Shown: positions 19,164 through 31,200, numbered from the stretch's first letter. The stretch: DNA of 64,000 bases from Spodoptera frugiperda (GCF_023101765.2 NC_064227.1:8069592-8133591); one strand, 5' to 3'. Notes: generated by a model from the letters alone, not told the origin. Numbers and translations: made by a program.

Positions 19164-19749
19164 TAACTTATAATTATCTCAGGGTAATTCATGGATGCTT
19201 CATTACATGGAAACCGTAACATAACTAGTAAAGAGTGTCCCATTGTGCATTGTGAGGGACATATATCTCTGCGCTCTGTCTACTCCATCGCTCTACAGGA
19301 ATTAAATAGTTTTATACATCATTCAATTTAATGGATGTTATTAGAGACATACTTTTATTTATAAGTATGTATGGTTAGACTAGGTTAGTACCTAAGTACC
19401 TAGCTAACGACACAATTAATTTATTGTTTGTCAGCTTTCATAGATTTCATAGAGTTACCTGCCATACTTACATTACGTAGAGTGTATAGTCCATTAATTA
19501 GAAAAAACGGGTACACACCTACTTCTAGTATGTGACACTTCTTCACACTTCTTTGACACTGGCAGTTTAGTCGACAACACCACATATTGGACACTCGGAT
19601 GCCATTAAAGAAAAATAAAAGAAAGATAAGAACTATCAAACCACAGTAAACGTGGCATGAACATAATAATATAAAAGATAGACTAAAACCTTCTTGAAAC
19701 CAACCTACATATTTTTATATCGCTCATAGTTCATAGTTAGTGATACCAC

Positions 19750-19988
19750 GGCCTCACAGAAAACCGACGGGAAACAACGCTTGCGTTGTGTTTCGTTGTG
19801 TGAGCGGGGTTACCGGAAGCCCAATTTCTCCCTTTCTTATCAATCTTCCCAATCCCTGATTCCCCAACAACCCTAAAATTCCTAACCCCCAAAAGGCCGA
19901 TAACGCCTCTGGTGTTTCGGGTGTCCAAGGGCGGCGGCGATTACTTACTATCAGGTGATCCGTCTGTTCGTTTACCGGCTTATACCAT
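19750..19988 (+). repeat. LINE 3'-tail variant, unit 3
   Basis: It is a near copy of 8281-8548, with a small deletion around the 'aaaaggccgataacgcc' junction. No gene lies between 18485 and 20620. Confidence 0.6.
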
Positions 19989-20622
19989 AAAAAAACTTGT
20001 TTGGTCCTCTCTTTCTCAGCAGGGTAATATTCAAAGATTTTCATCCAGATTTGCTTATAAGTTATAGCTTTGTGGTACGTACCTATGTCACTTTTATTAC
20101 AAAGAGTACCTAAACTTCTGTCTAATGCTATTAGAAATAGACTGTAGACTACAGGTTACCTAGGTTTTGTAGTGCAAGTGATTGCCATGAAGCAAGTACA
20201 AACAGAAGATGCCATAATTTGATGTGAACAAGAAAGTGGCTTACCTATTAAAATATGAAAAGTGTCACGCATTATGTGTATAAAGTGAAATCCAGTAATG
20301 TAATGACAGTAATGACATCTCCTCTTTGTACTTGCTTCGTGGTAAGCAATCATGTGTTGTGTTGTGAATAAAATGATGGATTTCCTTCCTTGAGTTCTAA
20401 GTATAAGGATCTTAGGTTACCGTTTGCAAGAACTAGGAAATAAAACGAAATAACTTAAACTTAATAAATATTTGTTTATTTAAGTCAGGTACTATTTACA
20501 TATTTACAAACTTAACAATACATTGATTTTCCTCTGTTGAATTATGCTACAAATAAAATAAATAATAATCAGTCTTATAAATTAAATGCAGATCTCAGCT
20601 ACATGATTTCAGGAACATTAGT

Positions 20623-22776
20623 TTAGTCGACTTCTTCCACGGTTGGCCCACTGTGCTGTTGGTAGCCTCCGTATCCGCCAGGCATGCCACCAAAGCCACC
20701 AGGCATTCCTCCAGGCATGCCACCAGGCATTCCTCCAGGCATTCCTCCAGGCATGCCACCAAAGCCACCAGGCATTCCTCCAGGCATTCCTCCAGGCATG
20801 CCACCAGGCATTCCTCCAGGCATGCCACCAGGCATTCCTCCAGGCATTCCTCCAGGCATGCCACCAAAGCCACCAGGCATTCCTCCAGGCATTCCTCCAG
20901 GCATGCCACCAGGCATGCCACCAGGCATACCGGCCGCTCCCTGCGCGCCCGCGCCGTGCATCTTGGCCATGACGGGCGAGCAGACGCGCTGCACGTCCTT
21001 CAGCCTGTGCTCGTACTCCTCCTGCTCCGCCAGCGTGTTGTTGTCGAGCCACTTGAGCGCGTCGTCGCACGCGTCCCTCGCCGTGCTCTTGTCCTGTTCC
21101 GAGAGCTTGTCTCCGGCCTCGTCCAGCGCCTGCTTCACGCTGAACACGTACGACTCGAGCTGGTTCCGAGACGCTACGCGCTGCCTCTGCTTCTCGTCCT
21201 CATCCTTGTACTTCTCGGCCTCGGCGAGCATGCGCTCGATCTCGGCCTGCGACAGGCGTCCCTTGTCGTTCTTGATCACGATGTTCTTGCTTCGGCCGGT
21301 GCTGTTCTCTTTGGCCGACACGTTGAGGATGCCGTTCGCGTCCAGGTCGAAGGTGACGTCGATCTTAGGGACGCCGCGCGGCGCGGGCGGGATGCCGGTC
21401 AAGTCGAACGTGCCCAGCAGGTTGTTGTCCTTGGTCATCGCTCGCTCGCCCTCGTACACTTGGATCGTGACCGCCGGCTGGTTGTCCGAGTACGTGGTGA
21501 ACGTCTGCGACTGCTTGCACGGGATCTTACAGTTGCGCTCGATGATCTTCGTCATCACGCCGCCGGCGGTTTCGATGCCGAGGGACAGAGGGGCCACGTC
21601 CACCAGCAACACGTCCTGGATCTTCGAGTCTTGCTCGCCGCTCAGGATGGCCGCCTGGACGGCCGCGCCGTACGCGACCGCCTCGTCCGGGTTGATGGAG
21701 AGGTTCAGCTTCTTGCCGCAGAAGAAGTTCTGCAGCAGACTCTGCACCTTCGGGATCCTGGTGGAGCCTCCGACGAGGACGACGTCGTGGATCTGGCTCT
21801 TGTCCATCTTGGCGTCCTTGAGCGCCTTCTCGACCGGCTCGAGGGTGCCTCGGAACAGGTCTGCGTTGAGCTCTTCGAAGCGCGCGCGGGACACGCGAGT
21901 GTAGAAGTCGATTCCCTCGTAGAGCGCGTCGATCTCGATGGTGGCTTCGGTGCTGGACGACAGCGTGCGCTTAGCGCGCTCGGCGGCTGTGCGGAGGCGG
22001 CGCAGTGCGCGAGGATTCATGCGCATGTCCTTCTTGTACTTGCGCTTGAACTCGTCCGCGAGATGGTTCACCAATCTGTTGTCGAAGTCCTCGCCTCCGA
22101 GATGCGTGTCGCCCGCCGTCGCCCTCACTTCGAACAACGAGCCTTCGTCGATGGTCAGGATCGACACGTCGAACGTTCCGCCGCCGAGGTCGAAGATGAG
22201 GACGTTCCTCTCGCCCTTGAGGTTCTTGTCGAGGCCGTACGCGAGCGCAGCGGCTGTGGGCTCGTTGATGATCCTGAGCACGTTCAGCCCGGCGATGGCT
22301 CCCGCGTCCTTGGTGGCCTGGCGCTGAGAGTCGTTGAAGTACGCCGGCACTGTGATCACCGCGTCGCGTACTGTCGTTCCGAGGTAAGCTTCCGCCGTCT
22401 CCTTCATCTTCGTCAGCACCATGCTGCTGATCTCCTCGGGCGCGAACCGTTTCGTTTCCCCCTTGAACTCCACTTGGATCTTCGGTTTGCCGCAGTCGCT
22501 GACCACCCTGAAGGGCCAGTGTTTCATGTCTGCCTGGATCTTGGGGTCGTCGAATTTCCTTCCGATCAGTCGCTTGGCGTCGAACACCGTGTTGTTGGGG
22601 TTGAGGGCGACCTGGTTCTTGGCTGCGTCTCCGATGAGGCGCTCCGTGTCCGTGAAGGCCACATAGGATGGTGTGGTGCGGTTGCCCTGGTCGTTGGCGA
22701 TGATCTCCACGTTGCCGTGCTGCCACACGCCGACGCACGAGTATGTGGTACCCAGATCTATTCCAATGGCTGGCAT
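20623..22776 (-). CDS. hsp70: Heat shock protein 70, copy C
   Basis: This cytosolic HSP70 has 717 aa, the longest copy. It has the same N-terminal ATPase and substrate-binding domains as A, with one visible replacement near the C-terminal helical region (EYEHRLKD instead of EYEHKLKD). The Gly/Met/Pro tail is the most expanded, with three GGFGGMP interruptions, and it ends GPTVEEVD. It is intronless, with its own intact promoter at 22917-23180. It is head-to-head with copy D, about 6.2 kb apart. Confidence 0.98.
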   Translation of the reverse strand: MPAIGIDLGTTYSCVGVWQHGNVEIIANDQGNRTTPSYVAFTDTERLIGDAAKNQVALNPNNTVFDAKRLIGRKFDDPKIQADMKHWPFRVVSDCGKPKIQVEFKGETKRFAPEEISSMVLTKMKETAEAYLGTTVRDAVITVPAYFNDSQRQATKDAGAIAGLNVLRIINEPTAAALAYGLDKNLKGERNVLIFDLGGGTFDVSILTIDEGSLFEVRATAGDTHLGGEDFDNRLVNHLADEFKRKYKKDMRMNPRALRRLRTAAERAKRTLSSSTEATIEIDALYEGIDFYTRVSRARFEELNADLFRGTLEPVEKALKDAKMDKSQIHDVVLVGGSTRIPKVQSLLQNFFCGKKLNLSINPDEAVAYGAAVQAAILSGEQDSKIQDVLLVDVAPLSLGIETAGGVMTKIIERNCKIPCKQSQTFTTYSDNQPAVTIQVYEGERAMTKDNNLLGTFDLTGIPPAPRGVPKIDVTFDLDANGILNVSAKENSTGRSKNIVIKNDKGRLSQAEIERMLAEAEKYKDEDEKQRQRVASRNQLESYVFSVKQALDEAGDKLSEQDKSTARDACDDALKWLDNNTLAEQEEYEHRLKDVQRVCSPVMAKMHGAGAQGAAGMPGGMPGGMPGGMPGGMPGGFGGMPGGMPGGMPGGMPGGMPGGMPGGMPGGMPGGFGGMPGGMPGGMPGGMPGGMPGGFGGMPGGYGGYQQHSGPTVEEVD

Positions 22777-22916
22777 TTTGTTTGTCTTCAGATTCTCTTC
22801 ACACTCAATAATAACAATAACGTTGAATAAACTTGCGTTGCGAGTCTAGTAAACTCAAACTCCTCGGTTTGCACCGAACTCTCTTCGTCTGCTTTGTATC
22901 GCGTTTCAAATAATTC

Positions 22917-23180
22917 TGAGTTCGCGCCGACCGCTCGGCGCTTATATACTCAACAAATCAGATTCGAGAGATTTCTAGAGCCGTCTAGACGTCACGAGAT
23001 TCAACCAATCACAGAGCAGAATCCACAGAACGTTCCAGATAATGCCAGAAATGTCAAATAATTTCGACCAATCAGAGCACTTGTGGGAAAGAGATAGACA
23101 ATTCATTCTGTCTCATTAGAGATGCCGACGTAGAAAACTTCCCCGAATCTGGGGAATTCGTAAAGAAATAAAATAGGGGA
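22917..23180 (-). promoter_or_regulatory. HSP70-C heat-shock promoter
   Basis: TATATAAG is at 22941-22948 (minus), with the Inr-like start A at 22917. HSEs lie at 22963-22980 (four units, TTC/GAG) and 23028-23035 (GAAcgTTC). CCAAT motifs are near 23005 and 23070. It is the same architecture as A and B, uninterrupted, and shows the empty retrotransposon site. Confidence 0.85.
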
Positions 23181-23617
23181 AAAATTGAGTTGTGATAGGT
23201 TTTTTATTCCTGTGGTGAAGTTATTTCCCTGGATAAGTCACATAAAAGTGTTTGTATTTAATTATCATATATTAATTATATTACATACATGAATTATACT
23301 ACTAACTATGTTTTATAATAATAATTAATAAATTATGCTTACTTATAGTTATCAAAATGAATGTGTATGTTTTAGTATTAAGTTCATATTACTTTGTTTT
23401 AGGTTTTTTTTTGTTAGGTAGATAATTAAAATAGAAATTACAGAAAATTAACCACTAATGTGTTATTTAAAGGTAAAGAAAGAATGAAACCATCCCTCTA
23501 CCTTCTTTTTGCATTATATACGTTAATGTTTAGAATTCATTTAATGAATGAGCATAATAATGTCATATAACCTAAAGACACTGTTCCTAATAATTATACT
23601 GAATGTTTTTATCATCT

Positions 23618-23800
23618 TGGCTTTCTGGGAAGTTTTGTTATCATACACTAGCAATACCAAAGACTTATCTAGAGCATTCAGGAAGGAATGGAACGCTCAT
23701 TTCAACCAATCAGGAAGTTTGTGGAAGAGAGATAAGTGAACTCATTCTATTTCATTAGTGATACCAACATAGAAATTTTTGCTGAGTTAAGGGATGTACA
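23618..23800 (-). promoter_or_regulatory. HSP70-C distal promoter-like module
   Basis: It is more diverged than in A and B: an HSE TTCagGAA at 23677-23684, GGAACGCTC, CCAATCAGGAAG, GAGATAAGTG and the 'attagtgataccaacatag' block. Confidence 0.45.
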
Positions 23801-24231
23801 AGAATTAAATTTAGGAAAATGGTTACTGATAGTTTAACACTATTATTAGAACTTATGACGGGATATTTACCATGTTTATTCACTTTGGTGAGTTTCCGAT
23901 ATTTCGGCACTGTTGCAAGCGCCATGATCACGGATTAACAGTTAATCCGTGTTAGTGACCATGTCAGTTTAAAAACTGATAGTTTAACAGTTTATAGTTT
24001 CTTTGGTAAAATGCGTTTTGCACATTGGAACATTAATGGTAATAAAAATAGACAATTCTAATGAATTCTAAGGAATTCTATTCAAGATTTTGCTTACTTT
24101 AACTATCTGCATTAATTTTCGTAACATACTGTACTTCGTACATTTTTCTTCATATCAGTATAGCTTAAAATAAGTAATTTGAAGAAATATTAAGAAACGT
24201 ATTTTGTTTATAATTTTTCCGAAAGCTTACT

Positions 24232-24360
24232 GTGGAGTTTATTTTCTACTCACTGGTAACACTTACGGCTTTCTGAGGAGGACGGAACGCGCTTGGGATA
24301 GAAATGAAAGAGATAGCAATAGCATGAATGAATGAATCATGTTGGCGGCATCGGTATCAG
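24232..24360 (-). promoter_or_regulatory. HSP70-C third upstream module
   Basis: 'tgtggagtttattttctactcactggtaacac' is followed by GGAACGCGC and GAAAGAGATAGCAATAGCATG. It matches the third module of B. It is the last recognisable part of unit 3. Confidence 0.35.
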
Positions 24361-24654
24361 TGAATAGAACGATAACAATGAACGACAACTTGATTTTTTG
24401 TAGGTATGTTTTATCAAATCGAATAAATTGTACTTAAGTAATAAATTATGAAGTTATAAGTATCATGTAACTTACTACCTAATCTATTATTTTCTTGATA
24501 ACTTACTTAATGGGTTTTAACCTATAACATCTATAAGATGATAAATGAATCTATAATATCAAGGCTTTTAACACGGATAGCAATTTTTCAGAAACCAGTA
24601 TACATCATAATTACGGTATTCCATCCACTGATTTCATGAGTAGGTACCATCAGA

Positions 24655-24850
24655 TTCATGTATAAGGGTGGTATGTAAGGGCGAGGGTTCGAAACCTGCC
24701 AAGAGGAAGTACCAATGTGACTTTTTCCGAGTTATATGTACCTACTCTCTAAGATTATTAAGATACCACTGACAAACGATGAAGGAAAACATTCTAAATT
24801 TGAAATCGCCAATCCGTATTAAGCAAGCAAGCAAACTTTGGGAAGCAAAT
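24655..24850 (+). repeat. SINE-like repeat ('tgactttttccgagttatatgta' family)
   Basis: 'gggttcgaaacctgccaag...aatgtgactttttccgagttatatgtacc...gatgaaggaaaacat...tttgaaatcgccaatccg' matches 31635-32160 and 35660-35975. The GGTTCGAAACC piece looks like a Pol III B box. It is non-coding. Confidence 0.65.
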
Positions 24851-25241
24851 TAAATTAATCAAGTATTATAAGTATTCTGTATACTTGTTCTGTCTTATTC
24901 TTGAACATCTGATCCTGTTCCTTGATCACAGAAGTGCTATAATTTTGTAAGTTGTCGAGGAATGTTATGGACATGTATTGTATTGTGGCGCGGCTTTTGT
25001 AATGCCGTACATATTTGTAAAGAGTGTTTAAAATTAGCTCAAAGAAAAAATTGCACTTTTTGACTTAACTACTGGAGTATCCTGTGCTACTGGACCTATT
25101 TCGCTCATTTTTCGTATATTGTCAGCAAAGAAGATAACAAATATGTGATTAAAATTAGGTCATAGCTTGCCTAGGTTATAGACTAGAGCGCTCTCTACTA
25201 TTCTCTAGGTTTAATCCACCTCTGAGAGTAAATACAATGTA

Positions 25242-26325
25242 AGGTGCGTTGGGGTAAGATCGGCGGAGGGGTAAGAACGTACAAATCAAATATCTCACTT
25301 ATTTGGCTATATTTTTTAATGCTGATCACATTGCGTGGCACGTCATTAAGTCCCGCCCCACCCCGCGGTGACCACCACTCCCTCCGGTCAACACAGACGT
25401 GTACCCGCGCCGTTTTAGAAAAAAGGCAAATTTTATAAAATATTTGTTTATCCGGTCTTTCACCTACATTTTTATTTGCATATTTTAGCAAAAGTATAGC
25501 TTATTTTGACATGTTTTTGCCTAAATACTAAGTTTTGAGCAATGATAATATGATAAAACTAATCCAGATTTGTCTACTACCTCTGAAGGCTGAAATCCGG
25601 TGTTACCCATGTCGGGTAAAGATCAGACAAAAATATCCCTATTCGAAAATGGGCAGTGATTGTCAAACTTTTGTTACAAATGATTTTAATTTAATTTTAA
25701 ATAATTACTTAGGGCTGATTTTCCAATCTTCAGTTGCCACGTAAATACTCCCGAACCTCTTCACGGGCCACTTCTTATACAAAAGAAGCGCTGGAATTAG
25801 CCATGCAGCAAATAAATAATAAAGAACTCACGTATGCAGCCACTTCAAAAATGCTTGTGGATAAATCTAAACTTTGAGAAACTCAATTTCTTTGAAATTT
25901 GGTATGCGGGGTAAGATCGGACAAATTAAACGAAAAAAAATAGAATCATTTGGAACATCTATATTTGTTGTATTAGGTAAATTTTTGTGATTTCATGTTA
26001 AAGTACAGGAAATATCGGACACGTTCCTTTCATACACCTTGTGCTCCTAGCACTAGAAATTATTTTAAATTGTTGTCCGAACTTACCCCATGATGGCCAA
26101 ATCGTCATCACATCAAAAAAAAAATTGTCCTGATTTTATAGGCTTGCAAAGCAAAAAGTATTGAGTATTTATAAATAAATTAAATTTTAAATAACACTGT
26201 ATTTAATCATTATTCGTTTCCACTTTTTTTCATTAATCTACTGTGTACCAAAATTGAGATAATAAAGTTTTTGCAACATCCTTGCAACTATTCGAAAATC
26301 CGTCCGATGTTACCCCAACGCACCC
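25242..26325. mobile_element. Non-autonomous TIR element with TA duplication
   Basis: The left end aggtgcgttggggtaagatc and the right end (reverse complement) gggtgcgttggggtaacatc form ~22-bp terminal inverted repeats, flanked by TA (25240-25241 and 26326-26327). The motif 'ggggtaagatcgg' recurs inside (about 25608, 25907 and, inverted, 26065). TA flanks suggest a Tc1/mariner-type element, but no transposase is recognisable in its 1084 bp. Confidence 0.7.
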
Positions 26326-26401
26326 TATAAAGCACACAAACACTTGGCAACCGATTTAAGGTCACCATTCTGTCGATAGGTTAGCTGCTAAATTAGCATT
26401 A

Positions 26402-26930
26402 GCATCATTGCAACAGGTAATTGGGGTTTCAGCTCAAAGCAGGAGTAAAAACGGGTGGTTTTTAGTCAGTAAGAGTCTGACACTCCCTCTCGGCGCCCAC
26501 AAAGCGGAAGAAGTCATTGAATGATTTCCCTCCTCAAAAAATAAGAATCATTATGTATATCTGTATCTATGGTATTTACCTATAATAATAATATGCACAG
26601 GTACAAGTACATAATTAAGGGTCACCGTGGATCTCGAGAGCTGAGGACTGTCTAGCGGGTTACCGGGGTCCGGCTCGAAAACCAGGAGTAGGAACGGAGT
26701 GGTTCTTAGTCAATAAGAGTTTGACAATCCCTCTCGCCTCGCCCAAGCCGGGAGAAGTCATTGGATGATTTCCCCCTCTAAAAAAGTTAGGATAGCTAGA
26801 TGTACTATTGCTTATTCAGTGCTAAAGGCTAACCGTAAAGGAGTGTCAGACTATTACTAACTAAAACCCACTCCATTCCTTCTCCTGCTTTGAGCCAAAA
26901 CCCCGGTTACCTTTTACGTTGTATCAACAT
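26402..26930. repeat. Three copies (+,+,-) of a ~100-bp interspersed repeat
   Basis: 'ggggtttcagctcaaagcaggag...tttagtcagtaagagtctgacactccct' at ~26425-26545 recurs diverged at ~26660-26790, and inverted at ~26850-26930 ('ggagtgtcagactattactaac...tctcctgctttgagccaaaacccc'). It is non-coding. 26930-27390 is AT-rich without a feature I can name. Confidence 0.65.
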
Positions 26931-27396
26931 CTAAACTTAAGACATTATTTCTTTAGACTGAACGTTATTTGTTTACTAGAATGTTATTTGTTTTTATTAT
27001 TATCACGTGGTAAGCATTATGCATTAATGTTATCTGCAAAAATTCGAGTCTTGATTAAATTAGTGATTCGGTGCGAAATGTAAACAAGGTGACTAATACA
27101 GTTTCTGCACTCGCGGTCATCGCCCGGTATCAGTGACATTAATCATGGTTGCCAGCTTATTTGTCGTTTACCCAAAAAAATGTCTTAGCGATGCTACATG
27201 ATAACTAAGTACCTAGGTACTAATATTGTAGTAGACCGTAACTTAGGGACAATTTTTCAATCGACAGATAATATTTTTTCATCACATAGAATAAATTGAC
27301 GTCTCATCTGTATGGAAGATGTGTGAAAAATTAAAAATTAATCCTTAAAAATCTACTCTTAAGAAACATCCGCACCTATTTAAAACGACAACAAAA

Positions 27397-27562
27397 TTCA
27401 CGAACGTTTCAAACAAGCTTCCCTTCAGAAATTCAGAATCTTAAGTTTATTATCTACATTACAATAAGAACAGGTAACTGAAGGTCAGCCGTTAATAATA
27501 TTAAAATAACTGGAATTCACAACGGCAAACCAAAGTCTGGAACATTCAACATTCTTCTAGAA
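27397..27562. promoter_or_regulatory. Distal HSE cluster upstream of HSP70-D
   Basis: Correctly phased two-unit HSEs are TTCacGAA (27397-27404), GAAcaTTC (27540-27547) and TTCtaGAA (27555-27562), about 1.3-1.5 kb upstream of the HSP70-D start. Function is inferred from motif spacing. 27600-28680 is AT-rich and holds no gene. Confidence 0.4.
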
Positions 27563-28734
27563 ATATCGAGCTTCCCGCGCAAAGTCACCCCTTCGCTTCG
27601 TGCCCTACTTTCTGACAATGACAGTTATGTTTAGGGTTCCTTGAGACAATTGTCGAAACTCCCCTCCGGTTTATCCATACGTTATTGTTAATATATTTTT
27701 AGCAAAAAATATGCGCGACGCAAACAGGTCAATAAAATATTGATTTTGAAATATTCCGTATACCTACTTACTCTATTATTTTTATAACGAATAAGGTAAG
27801 TAATCTAAAAATACACTAGCAAAAGAAACACAAAAGAACTTTGAAAGTATAACGCAATGAATTTATGACTAGATTGGATAATCTCTGATTGTTCACACGG
27901 TATTCTAGTTAGATACTAGATTGAGGATCTTCTTGCAAGTTAAACTGAGGGGCCTAACGCGGCAACGTTTCATTTCGATCTCCTTAAATTAAGGGGGCTT
28001 AGTAGAAGTTATTTGTACACAAACTCGTAGTATGCCCCCTGGTAAGCATTCACTTCAAAATAAAGGCGATAAAATAAGATAAAAGTATTAAATACAAAAA
28101 TAAAAATACGCAATATATTTTGACTGAAATTAACTACGGAACCCTTTTCACTTCATTCCTACATAGCTCGAATTCACCCCAGTATTGCCAGCTCTTTCAC
28201 ACACGAGGGAGCATGCGCACTTGCGCAGTGTTCTTATCTCGAAGTTTCTTTATTATTGCCAGCACACTTACTATAATTTCCCATAAAGCAAAGGTCTGAA
28301 AAAAATGTAGATATTATTGTCCAATTCAAATTAACTTTACATTAAACATACAAACATAGGTAATAAAAGTTTTGCTTGCCCAAACCTGAAATCGAACCCA
28401 AACGAGGAACCACATAATGACACAAGCCAACCACATTCATTGATGTATTCATTTTTGAGTATCATAACAACGAAATCATTGTTGTAGTGAAATTACGAGC
28501 AAACGATAATATGTATAAATCCTTGTTGATAAATCCTCATCACATTGATAAATTCTTGCACAATATAATTTATTACTGATTTTAAATAGTAATATTAAAA
28601 GATGTACAATATTTTATTACTTTCATATTTATTTGTCATATTTCCCCAAATACTGGGACACTTTTTTTCATGTGCACCCTCGTTGAGATAGTATGAGTAT
28701 ATCTATCTCGTTCTCACAAGCGATCTTATTGGTG

Positions 28735-28871
28735 GAAATGAATTAACCCTCTAGATTATTCAGTGGCTTCTGCATGTTGATTGGTTGTTCTTGTGACGTC
28801 TAGACTTGTCTGGAAATCTCTCGAATCTGATTTGTTGACTATATAAGAGCCGAGCGCTCGGCGCGAACTCA
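28735..28871 (+). promoter_or_regulatory. HSP70-D promoter
   Basis: TATATAAG is at 28840-28847 and the Inr-like start A at 28871, 31 nt downstream. The HSE at 28808-28825 has degenerate units (GTC-GAA-CTC-GAA). Inverted CCAAT motifs (ATTGG) are at ~28730 and ~28781. The proximal part (from 'acgtctagac' to the leader) is shared with the other copies, but no GAAcgTTC element like that of A-C is present. Confidence 0.8.
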
Positions 28872-29011
28872 GAATTATTTGAAACGCGATACAAAGCAGA
28901 CGAAGAGAGTTCGGTGCAAACCGAGGAGTTTGAGTTTACTAGACTCGCAACGCAAGTTTATTCAACGTTATTGTTATTATTGAGTGTGAAGAGAATCCGA
29001 AGACAAACAAA

Positions 29012-31002
29012 ATGCCAGCCATTGGAATAGATCTGGGTACCACATACTCGTGCGTCGGCGTGTGGCAGCACGGCAACGTGGAGATCATCGCCAACGACCA
29101 GGGCAACCGCACCACACCATCCTATGTGGCCTTCACGGACACGGAGCGCCTCATCGGAGACGCAGCCAAGAACCAGGTCGCCCTCAACCCCAACAACACG
29201 GTGTTCGACGCCAAGCGACTGATCGGAAGGAAATTCGACGACCCCAAGATCCAGGCAGACATGAAACACTGGCCCTTCAGGGTGGTCAGCGACTGCGGCA
29301 AACCGAAGATCCAAGTGGAGTTCAAGGGGAAACGAAACGGTTCGCGCCCGAGGAGATCAGCAGCATGGTGCTGACGAAGATGAAGGAGACGGCGGAAGCT
29401 TACCTCGGAACGACAGTACGCGACGCGGTGATCACAGTGCCGGCGTACTTCAACGACTCTCAGCGCCAGGCCACCAAGGACGCGGGAGCCATCGCCGGGC
29501 TGAACGTGCTCAGGATCATCAACGAGCCCACAGCCGCTGCGCTCGCGTACGGCCTCGACAAGAACCTCAAGGGCGAGAGGAACGTCCTCATCTTCGACCT
29601 CGGCGGCGGAACGTTCGACGTGTCGATCCTGACCATCGACGAAGGCTCGTTGTTCGAAGTGAGGGCGACGGCGGGCGACACGCATCTCGGAGGCGAGGAC
29701 TTCGACAACAGATTGGTGAACCATCTCGCGGACGAGTTCAAGCGCAAGTACAAGAAGGACATGCGCATGAATCCTCGCGCACTGCGCCGCCTCCGCACAG
29801 CCGCCGAGCGCGCTAAGCGCACGCTGTCGTCCAGCACCGAAGCCACCATCGAGATCGACGCGCTCTACGAGGGAATCGACTTCTACACTCGCGTGTCCCG
29901 CGCGCGCTTCGAAGAGCTCAACGCAGACCTGTTCCGAGGCACCCTCGAGCCGGTCGAGAAGGCGCTCAAGGACGCCAAGATGGACAAGAGCCAGATCCAC
30001 GACGTCGTCCTCGTCGGAGGCTCCACCAGGATCCCGAAGGTGCAGAGTCTGCTGCAGAACTTCTTCTGCGGCAAGAAGCTGAACCTCTCCATCAACCCGG
30101 ACGAGGCGGTCGCGTACGGCGCGGCCGTCCAGGCGGCCATCCTGAGCGGCGAGCAAGACTCGAAGATCCAGGACGTGTTGCTGGTGGACGTGGCCCCTCT
30201 GTCCCTCGGCATCGAAACCGCCGGCGGCGTGATGACGAAGATCATCGAGCGCAACTGTAAGATCCCGTGCAAGCAGTCGCAGACGTTCACCACGTACTCG
30301 GACAACCAGCCGGCGGTCACGATCCAAGTGTACGAGGGCGAGCGAGCGATGACCAAGGACAACAACCTGCTGGGCACGTTCGACTTGACCGGCATCCCGC
30401 CCGCGCCGCGCGGCGTCCCTAAGATCGACGTCACCTTCGACCTGGACGCGAACGGCATCCTCAACGTGTCGGCCAAAGAGAACAGCACCGGCCGAAGCAA
30501 GAACATCGTGATCAAGAACGACAAGGGACGCCTGTCGCAGGCCGAGATCGAGCGCATGCTCGCCGAGGCCGAGAAGTACAAGGATGAGGACGAGAAGCAG
30601 AGGCAGCGCGTAGCGTCTCGGAACCAGCTCGAGTCGTACGTGTTCAGCGTGAAGCAGGCGCTGGACGAGGCCGGAGACAAGCTCTCGGAACAGGACAAGA
30701 GCACGGCGAGGGACGCGTGCGACGACGCGCTCAAGTGGCTCGACAACAACACGCTGGCGGAGCAGGAGGAGTACGAGCACAAGCTGAAGGACGTGCAGCG
30801 CGTCTGCTCGCCCGTCATGGCCAAGATGCACGGCGCGGGCGCGCAGGGAGCGGCCGGTATGCCTGGTGGCATGCCTGGTGGCATGCCTGGAGGAATGCCT
30901 GGAGGAATGCCTGGTGGCATGCCTGGAGGAATGCCTGGAGGAATGCCTGGTGGCTATGGAGGAAACCAGAACAGCGGACCCACCATAGAAGAAGTAGATT
31001 AA
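29012..31002 (+). pseudogene. hsp70: Heat shock protein 70, copy D, single-base frameshift
   Basis: This HSP70 copy lies on the opposite strand to the others. The frame opens MPAIGIDLGTTYS and is normal to codon 106. There a run of four G (29326-29329) replaces the run of five G in A, B, C and E. The frame shifts and stops after 14 foreign residues (120 aa in all, ending 29374). The remaining ~1.6 kb is open in the shifted frame and encodes an otherwise complete HSP70, with the DLGGGTFDVS signature, GGMP tail and an EEVD end preceded by GNQNSGPTI. Full length would be about 663 aa. Either it is a very young pseudogene, a polymorphic null allele, or a homopolymer error in the assembly. The lack of other lesions favours a recent event or an error. 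Confidence 0.93.
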
Positions 31003-31200
31003 ATGAAAATTGATTCCATGATTCCAATCCTAATTTATGTGATACAAAGTATTTTGAGACTGAACTTATAGTGTGTTAGTAATTGAATTACTGAAACAAA
31101 ATTCAACAGAGGAAAATGTGCGTGTAAAATTGTAAATGATCTCCTAGTCAAATTGTATAGAAATAAGGAAAAAATAAATTATTTTACGTTTAAGTTACTT
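31003..31200 (+). other. HSP70-D 3' untranslated region
   Basis: 'aattcaacagaggaaaat' (near 31100) is shared with the 3' regions of A, B and C in the sense orientation. AATAAA occurs near 31172 ('aaaaataaattatt'), a likely polyadenylation signal. Confidence 0.6.

Larger units (their letters stand above)
18485..24360. repeat. Tandem duplication unit 3 (contains HSP70-C)
   Basis: This is the third copy of the unit, starting gtaatctggttttatt. Its order matches unit 1: CTAGT-ended repeat, LINE-tail variant, HSP70, promoter, distal modules. Similarity fades after about 24310-24360. Confidence 0.78.
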
